From contig JAEULQ010000066.1 in the NCBI GenBank assembly GCA_016792685.1, positions 26,184 through 90,183 of the forward strand: a stretch of DNA of 64,000 bases, written 5' to 3'. Each line of letters starts with the position of its first letter. The first letter of the stretch is position 1. The position numbers and the translations under genes are program-made. The stretch is from Tabrizicola sp. (GTDB taxonomy: Bacteria; Pseudomonadota; Alphaproteobacteria; Rhodobacterales; Rhodobacteraceae). Positions 53,960-62,796 of this stretch are shown piece by piece. The notes beneath the pieces are model-generated. The model saw only the letters and a list, made by a program, of their open reading frames with translations. It ran no database searches and had not been told where the DNA came from.

Positions 53960-54349
53960 ATGACGCTTGCAGTGAAACACAACATGAAAAGCGGCCTGGC
54001 GAAGCGGCTTGTGCTTCTTCCCGTGCTTGCGACCACATTGTCGGCTTGCGCCAGCGGCGAATTCTTCGAAGACGTCAGGCGCTATAGCGGGCCGGATACG
54101 GTGATTGCCAAGGCTTCGGATTCGGGCACGGACCGCGATGCTTCGCTGATCGAAGGCGAAGCGGCGATTGCCTACGATCCGGATGGCTGCCAGGTCTGGA
54201 TCATCGATGACGGCGTGGAAGGCTATTCGTCGCCGCGTTTCGATCCGAAGACCGGCCTGCCGGTCTGTGACGGCAAATATCCTCCGGGAACGGTGCTTGG
54301 TCCTTATGAGACCGCAACTGCACCGGGCCCGGACTACGTGCCCAAGTAA
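53960..54349 (+). CDS. Small lipoprotein sharing the DGC-type motif with its neighbour
   Basis: 129 residues. The N-terminus is a lipoprotein signal with lipobox LSAC at Cys30, giving a lipid-anchored protein. The mature part contains YDPDGCQVWIIDDGVEGY and PRFDPKTGLPVC (about 72-103), matching the N-terminal segment of the preceding OmpA-like protein in spacing and both cysteines. No larger family is recognised. It starts four bases after the upstream stop and is followed by a good terminator, so the two genes form one unit. Confidence 0.75.
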   Translation: MTLAVKHNMKSGLAKRLVLLPVLATTLSACASGEFFEDVRRYSGPDTVIAKASDSGTDRDASLIEGEAAIAYDPDGCQVWIIDDGVEGYSSPRFDPKTGLPVCDGKYPPGTVLGPYETATAPGPDYVPK

Positions 54350-54389
54350 GGCGCGGACGCTACAAGCGTCGCCCTGCTGACGTCCCTGC

Positions 54390-54420
54390 AAGGCTCCGGG
54401 TCATTCCCGGGGCCTTCTTA
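54390..54420 (+). terminator. Rho-independent-type terminator after the lipoprotein gene
   Basis: Stem AAGGC..CGGG with CCCG.GGCCTT around loop TCATT, followed by a T-rich TTCTTATT. It ends the ompA-like/lipoprotein unit, 41 bases after the stop codon. The remaining bases to phoH contain no gene. Confidence 0.75.
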
Positions 54421-54556
54421 TTGGGCGACCTTTTGCGCTTCGTCACGAAAACGGCATGTTTCTGTACAAGACTTAGTGTCGGCAGCGGGTTTCGCTTGCC
54501 AGATGACGTGTCCGGTTGCAGACTTTGACCATAGCCCCTAGCAGAAGGAGCGCCCG

Positions 54557-55561
54557 TTGGGCATCAGCGCGCTGACCCCCCCGTCCGCCGAGGATATCGT
54601 GGAAACCGTCCTCGAATTCCCTGACAATCGATTGCTGATCGACCTCTGCGGCGAATTCGACCGCAACCTCGCTCAGGTCGAACACCAGATGGGGGTGCAT
54701 ATCCTGCGACGCGGCAATCGCCTGGCGGTGATCGGCGACAAGGTGGCGCGGGAACAGGCAGCAGCGGTACTGCGCTCGCTTTATGCCCGGCTCGAATCGG
54801 GTCGCGGTGTCGCAGCGGGGGATATCGACGGTGCGATGCGGATGGGCCGCCCGGTCGGTGAGGCCGAGGGTGGCGAGCAGATCGAGCTTTTCTCCTCCAG
54901 CGTCGAGCTTCGGACCCGGAAAAAACCGATCGAGCCGCGGACCGAGGCGCAAAAGGCCTATGTGACCAATCTCTTCCAGAACGAGCTTGGCTTCGGCATC
55001 GGTCCGGCCGGGACTGGCAAGACCTATCTGGCGGTGGCGGTAGGTGTGACGATGTTCATCTCGGGCGCGGTCGAGAAGATCATCCTGTCGCGCCCCGCGG
55101 TCGAAGCGGGCGAGCGGCTTGGCTTTCTGCCCGGCGACATGAAGGAGAAAGTCGATCCCTACATGCAGCCGCTTTATGACGCGCTGAACGACTTCCTGCC
55201 GGCAAAGCAGGTGGAAAAGCTGATGCAGGAAAAGCGGATCGAGATAGCGCCCCTGGCTTTCATGCGTGGCCGGACGCTGTCCAACGCCTTTGTCGTGCTG
55301 GACGAGGCGCAAAACGCCACGACCATGCAGATGAAGATGTTCCTGACCCGCTTGGGCGAAGGCAGCCGGATGGTGATTACGGGCGACAGGACCCAGGTCG
55401 ACCTGCCGCGCGGCACGGCGTCGGGCCTCGCGGAAGCCGAGCGCATCCTGAAGGGGGTCAAGGGCGTCAGCTTCAACTATTTCACCTCGAAGGATGTGGT
55501 GCGTCATCCGCTGGTTGGCCGGATCATCGAGGCTTATGAGGCAGACGAAGCCAGGGCCTGA
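54557..55561 (+). CDS. PhoH-family ATPase (PhoH-like protein)
   Basis: 334 residues from a TTG start that follows AGAAGGAG. The N-terminal region is KH-like; Walker A is GIGPAGTGKTYLA (about residue 150). Walker B and following are FVVLDEAQNATTMQMKMFLTRLGEG, MVITGDRTQVDLP. This family is an ATPase linked to ribosome/RNA functions; it is nearly always next to ybeY, as here (123 bases before it). Despite the name, phosphate regulation is not implied. Confidence 0.9.
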   Translation: MGISALTPPSAEDIVETVLEFPDNRLLIDLCGEFDRNLAQVEHQMGVHILRRGNRLAVIGDKVAREQAAAVLRSLYARLESGRGVAAGDIDGAMRMGRPVGEAEGGEQIELFSSSVELRTRKKPIEPRTEAQKAYVTNLFQNELGFGIGPAGTGKTYLAVAVGVTMFISGAVEKIILSRPAVEAGERLGFLPGDMKEKVDPYMQPLYDALNDFLPAKQVEKLMQEKRIEIAPLAFMRGRTLSNAFVVLDEAQNATTMQMKMFLTRLGEGSRMVITGDRTQVDLPRGTASGLAEAERILKGVKGVSFNYFTSKDVVRHPLVGRIIEAYEADEARA

Positions 55562-55684
55562 GTGGCGGTCTACCGGCGGAGCGTTGCCTCGCCGAGGAGG
55601 AGGGCGCAGTCCCGACGACGAGACAAATGACTTGCGCGAAGCGCTCGATTTGACTGGCGCCCGGCTTCAGGCTAGGGCCGAGGC

Positions 55685-56185
55685 ATGGATCTGGTCGAGA
55701 CGGTCATCGAAGACGCGCGGTGGGAGGCTTTCGGGCTGGCCCCACTGGCCGAGCGCGCGGCGCAGGCAGCGCTTGAGGGGGCCGGGCTTCCGGTCGAGGG
55801 GTTCCTGATCGGGCTGATGGGCTGCGATGATGCCCGGATCGCCGTGCTCAACGCGGATTTCCGGGGAAAGCCCAAGCCGACCAATGTGCTCAGCTGGCCC
55901 TCGGAGGAACGCGGCGCCGAATATGCGGGCGAAGTTCCGGACGCCCCCGAGCCTGGTGAGCCGGATGACCCCGAATCCCTTGGCGACATTGCCATCGCCT
56001 GGGAAACTTGTGTCGATGAAGCCGAAGCGCAGGGCAAGCCGCTGGCGGATCATGTGACCCATCTGGTCGTGCACGGAACCCTGCATCTTCTGGGATACGA
56101 CCATGTCGAGGACGAGGATGCGGCACTGATGGAGGGGCTGGAAGTGCGGATACTTGCCAGCCTTGGGGTTTCTGACCCATACTAG
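55685..56185 (+). CDS. ybeY: Endoribonuclease YbeY
   Basis: 166 residues. The zinc-binding signature HxxxHxxxxxH is seen in THLVVHGTLHLLGYDH; the upstream NADFRGKPKPTNVLSWP is also characteristic. YbeY is a single-strand endonuclease in 16S rRNA 3' maturation and ribosome quality control. It lies between phoH and the CorC-like gene as is typical. An internal proline/acid-rich insert (PDAPEPGEPDDPES) is somewhat long. Confidence 0.94.
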   Translation: MDLVETVIEDARWEAFGLAPLAERAAQAALEGAGLPVEGFLIGLMGCDDARIAVLNADFRGKPKPTNVLSWPSEERGAEYAGEVPDAPEPGEPDDPESLGDIAIAWETCVDEAEAQGKPLADHVTHLVVHGTLHLLGYDHVEDEDAALMEGLEVRILASLGVSDPY

Positions 56186-56226
56186 TACGGCACCCGCCAG
56201 ACGGGTGTTTTCTGGACAAAGGACCG

Positions 56227-57105
56227 ATGGGCAGTAGCACCGACGGGTCTCCCGCCGCGCAAGGAGCGTCGCTGGAGACGGACGAACCAGCCTCAGACCA
56301 AGGCCAGCGCGGCTTTTTTGGCAGGCTCCTTTCCGCTTTCACCCCCGCTTCCGATACCGTCGCGCCTGCGGATACGCCGCATGCGCCGGCCTCATCGCAA
56401 GGGCTGCATGCCCTGCGCCGGATGCGGGTTGATGATGTGGCGATCCCCAAGGCCGAAATCGTCGCGGTTCCGCTGGATATCGGCAAGGACGAGTTGGTCG
56501 AGGTCTTCCGCGAGCATGGCTTCAGCCGGGTACCGGTTTACAAGGGCACCCTTGACCATCCGCAGGGCTTGGTCCTGCTGAAGGACCTGGCACTTCAGCA
56601 TGGGTTCGGGGCCACGGGTCGGTTCAGCCTGAAGCGCCTTCTGCGCCCGATCCTCTATGCGCCGCCCTCGATGCCGACCGGCGTTCTTTTGCAGAAGATG
56701 CAGAAGGAACGGGTCCACATGGCCCTTGTCATCGACGAATACGGCGGGGTCGACGGGCTGGCCACCATCGAGGACCTGATCGAGACGGTGATCGGCGAGA
56801 TCGAGGACGAGCACGACGAGGACGAAGGCGCGCTCTGGAAAGAAGAGAAGCCCGGCGTGATTCTGGCCCAGTCCACTGCGCCGCTGGAGGAGATCGAGGC
56901 GGCCCTGGGTCTGGCGCTCCGCACGGGCGAGGAAGACGAAGAGATCGATACGCTGGGCGGGCTTGTCTTCCTGCGGACGGGCCGCGTGCCGTCGCGCGGG
57001 GAAGTCGTCGAACATGAAAGCGGCGTCCAGTTCGAGATCGTCGATGCCGATCCGCGCCGGATCAAGCGCTTGCGGATCCGCCTGCCTGTCCAGGGTGCCG
57101 CGTGA
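56227..57105 (+). CDS. CBS-domain protein of the CorC/hemolysin C type
   Basis: 292 residues. Two CBS domains occupy about 65-190 (VDDVAIPKAEIVAVPLD, FSRVPVYKGTLDHPQGLV, ALVIDEYGGVDGLATIEDLIETVIGEI). A CorC_HlyC transporter-associated domain is at the C-terminus. The N-terminal 55 residues are low-complexity and lack transmembrane helices, so it is the cytoplasmic form. CorC-like proteins are linked to Mg/Co efflux; in this cluster they may relate to envelope or ribosome functions. It is three bases before lnt. Confidence 0.88.
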   Translation: MGSSTDGSPAAQGASLETDEPASDQGQRGFFGRLLSAFTPASDTVAPADTPHAPASSQGLHALRRMRVDDVAIPKAEIVAVPLDIGKDELVEVFREHGFSRVPVYKGTLDHPQGLVLLKDLALQHGFGATGRFSLKRLLRPILYAPPSMPTGVLLQKMQKERVHMALVIDEYGGVDGLATIEDLIETVIGEIEDEHDEDEGALWKEEKPGVILAQSTAPLEEIEAALGLALRTGEEDEEIDTLGGLVFLRTGRVPSRGEVVEHESGVQFEIVDADPRRIKRLRIRLPVQGAA

Positions 57106-57108
57106 CCG

Positions 57109-58584
57109 ATGCCTGAGGCCTGGCTGTCCGGAAGGCGCGGCGCCGCCCTGGCCTTCGGTCTTGGCGCCATAGCGGCGCTGGGGCAGGCCCCGCTGGGGTT
57201 CTGGTGGGCGACACTTGCGGCGCTGTCCGGACTGATCTGGTGCCTTGAGCGGGTTCCAGGCCCGCGCGCAGCCTTCATGACCGGGCTATGGGCCGGTGCG
57301 GGCTTTTTCGCGATCGGCCTGTCCTGGATCGTCGAGCCCTTTCTGATCGACGTCGCCCGGCACGGCTGGATGGCGCCCTTCGCCGTCTTGTTGCTGAGCT
57401 TCGGGCTTGGCCTATTCTGGGCCGTCGCGGCGCTTTTGGCGCGGTGGATGCCGGTCCCTGCGCTTGGTTTTGTCGCGGCCTTTGCGGGCTTTGAATGGCT
57501 GCGCGGCGTGATCTTCACCGGCTTTCCCTGGGCAATGCTGGGCCATGTCTGGATCGGCACGCCCATCGATCAGCTTGCAGCGGTCGGCGGGCCGTCGGCC
57601 CTGAGCTTGCTGACGCTTATGGTCGCGGCGCTTCCTGTCCTGTGGCGCTGGCAGGGACTCATGGCCTCGGCCCTTGTCCTGGGTTTGGCCCTGGGATTTG
57701 GTCTTTGGCGTCTCGCGCAGCCCCTGCCCGCCGATGGCGCGCTGACCATCCGGCTGGTTCAGCCCAATGCCGAGCAACACGCGAAATGGGACGCTGACCG
57801 CGCGCGGGAGTTCCTTGGCAGGCTTTTGAACCTGACCGCCGAAGGCAAGCCCGCCGACCTGACGATCTGGCCAGAGACCGCGGTGCCCTACATGCTGGAA
57901 TATGCGCCAGAGGTGGCCGACATGGTGGTCGAGGCCTCGCGGGGCAAGCCGGTCGCCCTGGGCATCCAGCGCGAGGAAGGCGACCGCTTCTTCAATAGCC
58001 TTCGTGTCCTTTCGGGCGAAGGGGCCGAAACCGCGCGCTATGACAAGGCCCATCTTGTCCCGTTCGGCGAATACATCCCGTTCGGCGACCTGGCCTATGA
58101 CTGGTTCGGGATGCGCGCCTTCGCGGCGCAGGCAGGCAACACCTATTCGGCAGGCCCCGGGCCGATGGTGCTGGACCTTGGTCCCTTCGGCCGCGTCCTG
58201 CCGCTGATCTGCTATGAGGCGATCTTCCCGCGAGAGGTGAATGCCTCGCCGGAACGCGCTGACTGGATGCTGCAGATCACCAATGATGCATGGTTCGGGG
58301 TCTGGACCGGCCCGTTCCAGCATTTCGCCCAGGCGCGACTGCGGGCGGTCGAACAGGGACTGCCGTTGATCCGGGTCGCGAATACCGGGGTAACGGCTGT
58401 CGTGGACGCCCGTGGCCGGGTGATCGACCAACTGCCCTTCGGCACGATGGCCGCGCTGGACTCCCGCATACCGGGTGCGCTTGCGCCGACAATCTACAGC
58501 CGCTGGGGCGACGGGCCGGTGTTTTTGTTGCTGGCGAGCCTCGGGCTTCTGGCCATGGTGCGGCGCGGCAAAGCTTCCCATTGA
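57109..58584 (+). CDS. lnt: Apolipoprotein N-acyltransferase
   Basis: 491 residues. The N-terminal half has six or more transmembrane helices (for example GLGAIAALGQAPLGFWWATLAALSG). The C-terminal nitrilase-like periplasmic domain shows the triad: Glu in IWPETAVPY, Lys in RYDKAHLVPFGEYIPF and Cys in ICYEAIFPREV. Lnt adds the third acyl chain to lipoproteins in the inner membrane. It follows the CorC-like gene after three bases; the metK riboswitch begins 38 bases after its stop. Confidence 0.94.
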   Translation: MPEAWLSGRRGAALAFGLGAIAALGQAPLGFWWATLAALSGLIWCLERVPGPRAAFMTGLWAGAGFFAIGLSWIVEPFLIDVARHGWMAPFAVLLLSFGLGLFWAVAALLARWMPVPALGFVAAFAGFEWLRGVIFTGFPWAMLGHVWIGTPIDQLAAVGGPSALSLLTLMVAALPVLWRWQGLMASALVLGLALGFGLWRLAQPLPADGALTIRLVQPNAEQHAKWDADRAREFLGRLLNLTAEGKPADLTIWPETAVPYMLEYAPEVADMVVEASRGKPVALGIQREEGDRFFNSLRVLSGEGAETARYDKAHLVPFGEYIPFGDLAYDWFGMRAFAAQAGNTYSAGPGPMVLDLGPFGRVLPLICYEAIFPREVNASPERADWMLQITNDAWFGVWTGPFQHFAQARLRAVEQGLPLIRVANTGVTAVVDARGRVIDQLPFGTMAALDSRIPGALAPTIYSRWGDGPVFLLLASLGLLAMVRRGKASH

Positions 58585-58622
58585 CGGGCTGAGGTTCGAC
58601 GTCTAGGGGAAGTCATCTTGAA

Positions 58623-58669
58623 CCGCTACAACGGCTTCCTGGCGTGGCGGGGATTCATCCAACGGAGCA
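58623..58669 (+). ncRNA. SAM/SAH riboswitch controlling metK
   Basis: In the 91-base leader of metK, a 7-bp stem CCGCTAC/GTGGCGG (one U-G pair) encloses AACGGCTTCCTGGC. Downstream, GGAGCA at 58664-58669 can pair with the GCTTCC loop to form an H-type pseudoknot. These core bases (ACAACGGCTTCCTGGCGTG and GGAGCA) match the small SAM/SAH riboswitch reported upstream of metK in Rhodobacterales. GGAG is also the metK Shine-Dalgarno, seven bases from the ATG. Ligand binding is therefore expected to hide the ribosome site and lower SAM synthetase production. The start codon is just beyond the motif, consistent with translational control. Confidence 0.9.
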
Positions 58670-58675
58670 CTTCCC

Positions 58676-59842
58676 ATGAGCCGCAAAGATTACGTCTTCA
58701 CTTCGGAGTCCGTCTCCGAGGGCCACCCCGACAAGGTCTGTGACCGCATCTCGGATGCCGTCCTCGACGCCTTCCTGAAGGAAGAACCGAACGCCCGCGT
58801 CGCCTGCGAAACTTTCGCCACCACGAATCGGGTGGTCGTCGGCGGCGAAGTGGGCCTTTCGTCGAAAGCTGCGACTGCGGCCATGATGCAGCGCATCGAC
58901 GGCATCGTCCGCGATTGCGTCAAGGACATCGGCTACGAGCAGAAGAAGTTCCACTGGGACAAGATCAAGGTCCACAACTACATCCACGAACAGTCCGCGC
59001 ATATTGCACAGGGCGTGGACAAGGATGGGGCCGGCGACCAGGGCATCATGTTCGGCTACGCGACGCTTGAGACGCCGGAGTACATGCCCGCGCCGATCCA
59101 GTATGCCCATGCGATCCTTCGCCGCCTGGCCGAGGCCCGGAAATCGGGTGCCGAACCGACCCTGGGCCCGGACGCGAAAAGCCAGCTGACGCTGCGCTAT
59201 GCCAACGGCAAGCCCGTCGAGGTGATGTCGATCGTGCTCTCGACCCAGCACACCTCGAAGCGGCAGACCTCGAAAGTGATCCGCAAGATCGTGGAGCCCT
59301 ATATCCGCGAAATGCTGCCCGATGGCTGGATCACCCGGAAGACCGAATGGCATGTGAACCCGACCGGGACCTTTGTCATCGGCGGGCCGGATGGGGATGC
59401 GGGGCTTACGGGCCGCAAGATCATCGTCGACACCTATGGCGGGGCTGCCCCGCATGGCGGCGGCGCGTTCAGCGGCAAGGACCCGACCAAGGTCGACCGT
59501 TCCGCCGCCTATGCAGCGCGGTATCTGGCCAAGAACGTCGTGGCGGCCGGCCTTGCCGAACGCTGCACGCTGCAGGTGAGCTATGCCATCGGCGTCGCAA
59601 AGCCCCTGTCGATCTATATCGATACGCACGGCACCGGCCAGGTCGAGGCCTCGCGGATCGAGAAGGCTGTGGCCGAGGTCATGGACCTGACCCCGCGCGG
59701 CATCCGGACGCATCTGGACCTGAACAAGCCGATCTATGCCCGGACTTCTGCCTACGGCCATTTCGGCCGCGCGCCGGAGGCCGATGGTGGGTTCTCGTGG
59801 GAGCGCACCGATCTGGTAGAGGCGCTGAAGAAGGCGGTCTGA
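58676..59842 (+). CDS. metK: S-adenosylmethionine synthetase
   Basis: 388 residues. MetK makes SAM from methionine and ATP. N-terminal ATP/Mg motif is [21 protein letters not shown], then [16 protein letters not shown] in the centre and [19 protein letters not shown] near the C-terminus. A translational SAM/SAH riboswitch overlaps its ribosome binding site, giving feedback control. It is followed by a strong bidirectional hairpin. Confidence 0.97.
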   Translation: MSRKDYVFTSESVSEGHPDKVCDRISDAVLDAFLKEEPNARVACETFATTNRVVVGGEVGLSSKAATAAMMQRIDGIVRDCVKDIGYEQKKFHWDKIKVHNYIHEQSAHIAQGVDKDGAGDQGIMFGYATLETPEYMPAPIQYAHAILRRLAEARKSGAEPTLGPDAKSQLTLRYANGKPVEVMSIVLSTQHTSKRQTSKVIRKIVEPYIREMLPDGWITRKTEWHVNPTGTFVIGGPDGDAGLTGRKIIVDTYGGAAPHGGGAFSGKDPTKVDRSAAYAARYLAKNVVAAGLAERCTLQVSYAIGVAKPLSIYIDTHGTGQVEASRIEKAVAEVMDLTPRGIRTHLDLNKPIYARTSAYGHFGRAPEADGGFSWERTDLVEALKKAV

Positions 59843-59867
59843 GGAAGACACCTCGATGACGTCGTCA

Positions 59868-59897
59868 TTCGTCGCAGGGCGCGAGCCCTCCGACGAA
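59868..59897. terminator. Bidirectional hairpin terminator between metK and an MFS gene
   Basis: A long stem, TTCGTCG-C-AGGGC / GCCCT-C-CGACGAA, with a GCGA loop and a single C-C mismatch. It sits in the 82-base gap between two convergent stops, so it can terminate both transcripts. T-tracts are weak on both sides. Confidence 0.7.
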
Positions 59898-59924
59898 GAA
59901 CCGACGGCGCATGGGAAGGGCCGG

Positions 59925-61097
59925 TCAGGCCCGCGGCAGGGACCATAGCCTGCCGCGGACCAAAAGCACCGCGAGACAGCCGAAGATCGCCGCCGAATTG
60001 GCCAGGATTGCTGGCCCCAGTCCGATGTGATCGACCAGCGCGCCAAGCGCCATGGTGCCAAGCGTGGCCAACCCCCAGAATGCCGTCTGGTCGATCCCGA
60101 TCAGGAAGCCCCGGTCAACCTCTGGCGCATCGCGCAGATAGTGGCCGTAGATCATGGCCTTGCCGACAGCATTGCCACCGATAAGGCACAGAAGGATCAG
60201 AAAGGCCGGGAAGCTGCCGACCATGGGCAAGAGTAGGAACAGCCCTGCCACTGCGGCCCAGACCGCAAGTGCCACCCGACCGGGATGCCGGATACGCGAC
60301 GACAGGCGCAGCGCCAGGGCCGAGGCCGCGATGGCCCCGATCCATCCGACAAGGCCGGTCAACCCGATCAGCCCGCCCTCCTCTGGAAAGGAACTGCGCA
60401 GGACCAGCGGGTGAAAGATGTACATCGCCGGGATGGTGAACATGCCCAGCATGACACTGCCCAGGAAGATGTCGAAACTCGCCGGATTGGCACGGAAATG
60501 CGCCGGGACGCGCCGGAAGGCATGGGCCTGCCGGTTCGGACGGCCGGGCCTCGGCGCGGCTGGATGGCGGGCCAGGAAAAACACGCTTGTGGCCATGAGA
60601 AGCCCGTTCACGACAAAGCCACCCAAGGCCGACAGAACCGGCAGAAGCAGGGTTGCGGCATTTCCCGACAGCTTGGCGATGTTGTGGACCGTGGCGGCGA
60701 GAAGCGCGTTTTCACCGGCCGGGCGCGGAGTCGCCTCGGGAATGAACGTGTCGATCGCGGGGTTGGATACTGCGCTCAGGACACCTGACAGCAGGCAATA
60801 GCCCGCGAAGAGCCAGGGATGGAACCCGAGCAAAGGGTCGGTGAGGCCGTAAAAGCCCAGCGTGATCGCAAAGAGTCCGGTCGAGGCCGCAAAGCTGATC
60901 CGGGCGCCGATCCGGTCAGTGAGACTGCCGCCCATCGCCGTGAAGATCAGGAAGGGCAAAAGCTGCAGGGACTGGTAGAAGCCGATCTCGCTGGCCGAAA
61001 GCTTCGCGTGAAAGGTCATGTACCACATCATCAGGATGGTCTGGAAACCTTCGCCACAGTGCCAGAACCAGTAGGACCGGAAGAAGTTGCTGCGCAT
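59925..61097 (-). CDS. MFS transporter
   Basis: 390 residues, about twelve transmembrane helices. The first is WFWHCGEGFQTILMMWYMTFHAKLSASEIG; GGSLTDRIGARIS is the signature between helices 2 and 3. A second-half feature is PAMYIFHPLVLRSSFPEEGG. It belongs to a group like sugar or lactose-permease-type exporters, but no close functional family is evident. It is convergent with metK and followed upstream by the SDR gene with a 65-base gap, so it may not share its transcript. Confidence 0.8.
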   Translation of the reverse strand: MRSNFFRSYWFWHCGEGFQTILMMWYMTFHAKLSASEIGFYQSLQLLPFLIFTAMGGSLTDRIGARISFAASTGLFAITLGFYGLTDPLLGFHPWLFAGYCLLSGVLSAVSNPAIDTFIPEATPRPAGENALLAATVHNIAKLSGNAATLLLPVLSALGGFVVNGLLMATSVFFLARHPAAPRPGRPNRQAHAFRRVPAHFRANPASFDIFLGSVMLGMFTIPAMYIFHPLVLRSSFPEEGGLIGLTGLVGWIGAIAASALALRLSSRIRHPGRVALAVWAAVAGLFLLLPMVGSFPAFLILLCLIGGNAVGKAMIYGHYLRDAPEVDRGFLIGIDQTAFWGLATLGTMALGALVDHIGLGPAILANSAAIFGCLAVLLVRGRLWSLPRA

Positions 61098-61162
61098 GGA
61101 CCCTCACACCGGTCAGAGCCTATCGCAGCGGTTGCGAATGTCCATTCCGGCCGCGTTTCGGC

Positions 61163-61858
61163 TCAAAGTCGGTAGCCGCCGGACACGGTGAGCACTTCGC
61201 CTGTGATCGCAGCCGCGTCTGGCCCGGCCAGGAAACGGACGGCCCGCGCGATGTCATGGCCAGAGGCCATCCGGCCGAGCGCGGTGTCCTCCAGGATGCG
61301 CGCCACCATTTCGGGCGGGCGCGGCGCGTCGTCCAGCAGGACGGCCCCTGGCGCGACGGCGTTGATGCGGATGCCTTTTGGCCCAAGCTCCTGCGCCACG
61401 CCCCGTGTCCAGACCTCGAGGGCGGCCTTGGATGCCCCATAGTGCACCGCCCCCGACGGCGGCAGGGCGGCATTGACCGACGAGATGTTCACGATCGCCG
61501 CGCCGGGTTCCAGATGCGGCAGGGCCGCGACCAGAAGCGCCTGGGCCGCAAGGACGTTGATCCCGTACATCGTCTGCAAGGCATTGGCGTCGAAGTGGTC
61601 AAGCGGAGAGGCCACCACGGTGCCGGCATTGTTCACGATCACGTCCAGCCGACCAAACCGGCCGATGACCTCGGCAATAACCCGCGCGGGAGCGCCTGCC
61701 TCGGTCAGATCGGCCTGGATCAGTTGGGCCGCAAGGGGTGGATCGGCGGGTGCCCGGGACCGCCAGGTCAGGGCAATCTCATGGTCTGAAGCAAGGTCTT
61801 GGGCGATGGCCCGCCCGAGCGCCCTTGCCGCCCCGGTGATCAGCGCCACTTTCCGCAT
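61163..61858 (-). CDS. Short-chain dehydrogenase/reductase
   Basis: 231 residues, classical SDR. The Rossmann motif TGAARALGRAIA (about 9-20), NNAG in VIVNNAGTVVAS, catalytic Ser in NISSVNAA and Tyr-x3-Lys in YGASKAA are all present, plus the PG loop NAVAPGAV and end TGEVLTVSGG. It should use NAD(P)H and reduce a carbonyl or oxidise an alcohol; the motif set does not give the substrate. It is divergent from trmB. Confidence 0.88.
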   Translation of the reverse strand: MRKVALITGAARALGRAIAQDLASDHEIALTWRSRAPADPPLAAQLIQADLTEAGAPARVIAEVIGRFGRLDVIVNNAGTVVASPLDHFDANALQTMYGINVLAAQALLVAALPHLEPGAAIVNISSVNAALPPSGAVHYGASKAALEVWTRGVAQELGPKGIRINAVAPGAVLLDDAPRPPEMVARILEDTALGRMASGHDIARAVRFLAGPDAAAITGEVLTVSGGYRL

Positions 61859-61993
61859 CCCGGCTCCTCCGTCACTGTGGTCAGCCTCGGTCGTCGGGCC
61901 GGGAAATGCAATCCCCGGCGCCTGACGGACCTGCGCAAGCTTGACCCCCGTGGCCTGCGGGGCTAGACGCCCCCGGTCCTGACCGAGGCCCCG

Positions 61994-62689
61994 ATGTCCG
62001 AAACTCCCGCTCCGATCCGCCGCAATTTCTATGGCCGCGTCCATGGCAAGACCCTGCGCGCAAGCCAGAAGGACTATCTGGCCGAGGATCTTGGCCCCCT
62101 TACGCTGCGCGGAGTGACGCGAGCAGAGAACCCCGAACGTTCGGCCCTGGACCTAGGCTTTGCTGCGGGCAAACCGCTGTGGCTGGAAGTGGGCTTTGGC
62201 GGCGGCGAGCATCTGGTGCATATGGCGGCCCGCAACCCGCAGGTGACGATCATCGGGGCCGAGCCCTTCGTGAACGGGATCGCAATGCTTCTGGGCAAGA
62301 TCCGGGGGGCGGGGGTGGCAAACCTCTGGCTTCACCCGGGTGATGCGCGCGACCTTTTTGATGTGCTGCCGGATGGCTGCTTGTCCAAGGTCTTTCTCAA
62401 TTACCCGGACCCCTGGCCCAAGGCCCGCCACCACCGCCGCCGCTTCGTGACGCCCGAGTACCTTCAGCCCCTGGCTCGCATCACTGCCGCCGGGGCCGAG
62501 TTCCGCGTGGCGACCGACATCCCCGACTATGTCCGCCAGACGCTGGAAGAGGTTCCGCCCGCCGGGTTCGACCTCGTCCATCAGGCCGGGCAGGGCGGGG
62601 CATGGGAAGACTGGCTCTCTACCCGTTACGAACAGAAGGCGCTGCGCGAGGGGCGGCAACCGCATTATCTGACGTTCCGGCGGGTGTGA
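61994..62689 (+). CDS. trmB: tRNA (guanine-N7-)-methyltransferase
   Basis: 231 residues. TrmB methylates G46 in the variable loop of tRNAs. The SAM site is LEVGFGGGEHLVHMA (about residue 58), and the family signature is FLNYPDPWPKARHHRRRFV. The N-terminus MSETPAPIRRNFYGRVHGKTL is typical of alphaproteobacterial TrmB. Two perfect hairpins follow directly after its stop. Confidence 0.95.
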   Translation: MSETPAPIRRNFYGRVHGKTLRASQKDYLAEDLGPLTLRGVTRAENPERSALDLGFAAGKPLWLEVGFGGGEHLVHMAARNPQVTIIGAEPFVNGIAMLLGKIRGAGVANLWLHPGDARDLFDVLPDGCLSKVFLNYPDPWPKARHHRRRFVTPEYLQPLARITAAGAEFRVATDIPDYVRQTLEEVPPAGFDLVHQAGQGGAWEDWLSTRYEQKALREGRQPHYLTFRRV

Positions 62690-62714
62690 CCGGAATTCTG
62701 AAACAGAATTCCGG
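62690..62714. repeat. First of two tandem perfect hairpins after trmB
   Basis: An 11-bp perfect inverted repeat, CCGGAATTCTG/CAGAATTCCGG, with an AAA loop, begins at the base after the trmB TGA. The stem contains an EcoRI site. There is no T-tract, so it is not a standard terminator. It may protect the trmB 3' end or act with the second hairpin. Confidence 0.65.
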
Positions 62715-62715
62715 A

Positions 62716-62737
62716 CCGATTTCTTTACAGAAATCGG
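62716..62737. repeat. Second of two tandem perfect hairpins after trmB
   Basis: A 9-bp perfect inverted repeat, CCGATTTCT/AGAAATCGG, with a TTAC loop, one base after the first hairpin. Its stem is AT-rich in the centre. It ends 59 bases before the aroA start, so the pair may also be in the aroA leader. Confidence 0.6.
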
Positions 62738-62796
62738 GGTCGCGCGGCGGATGCGGTTGCGCTATCAGGCAAACCGGAATGTGAGGGGAGACCGAA

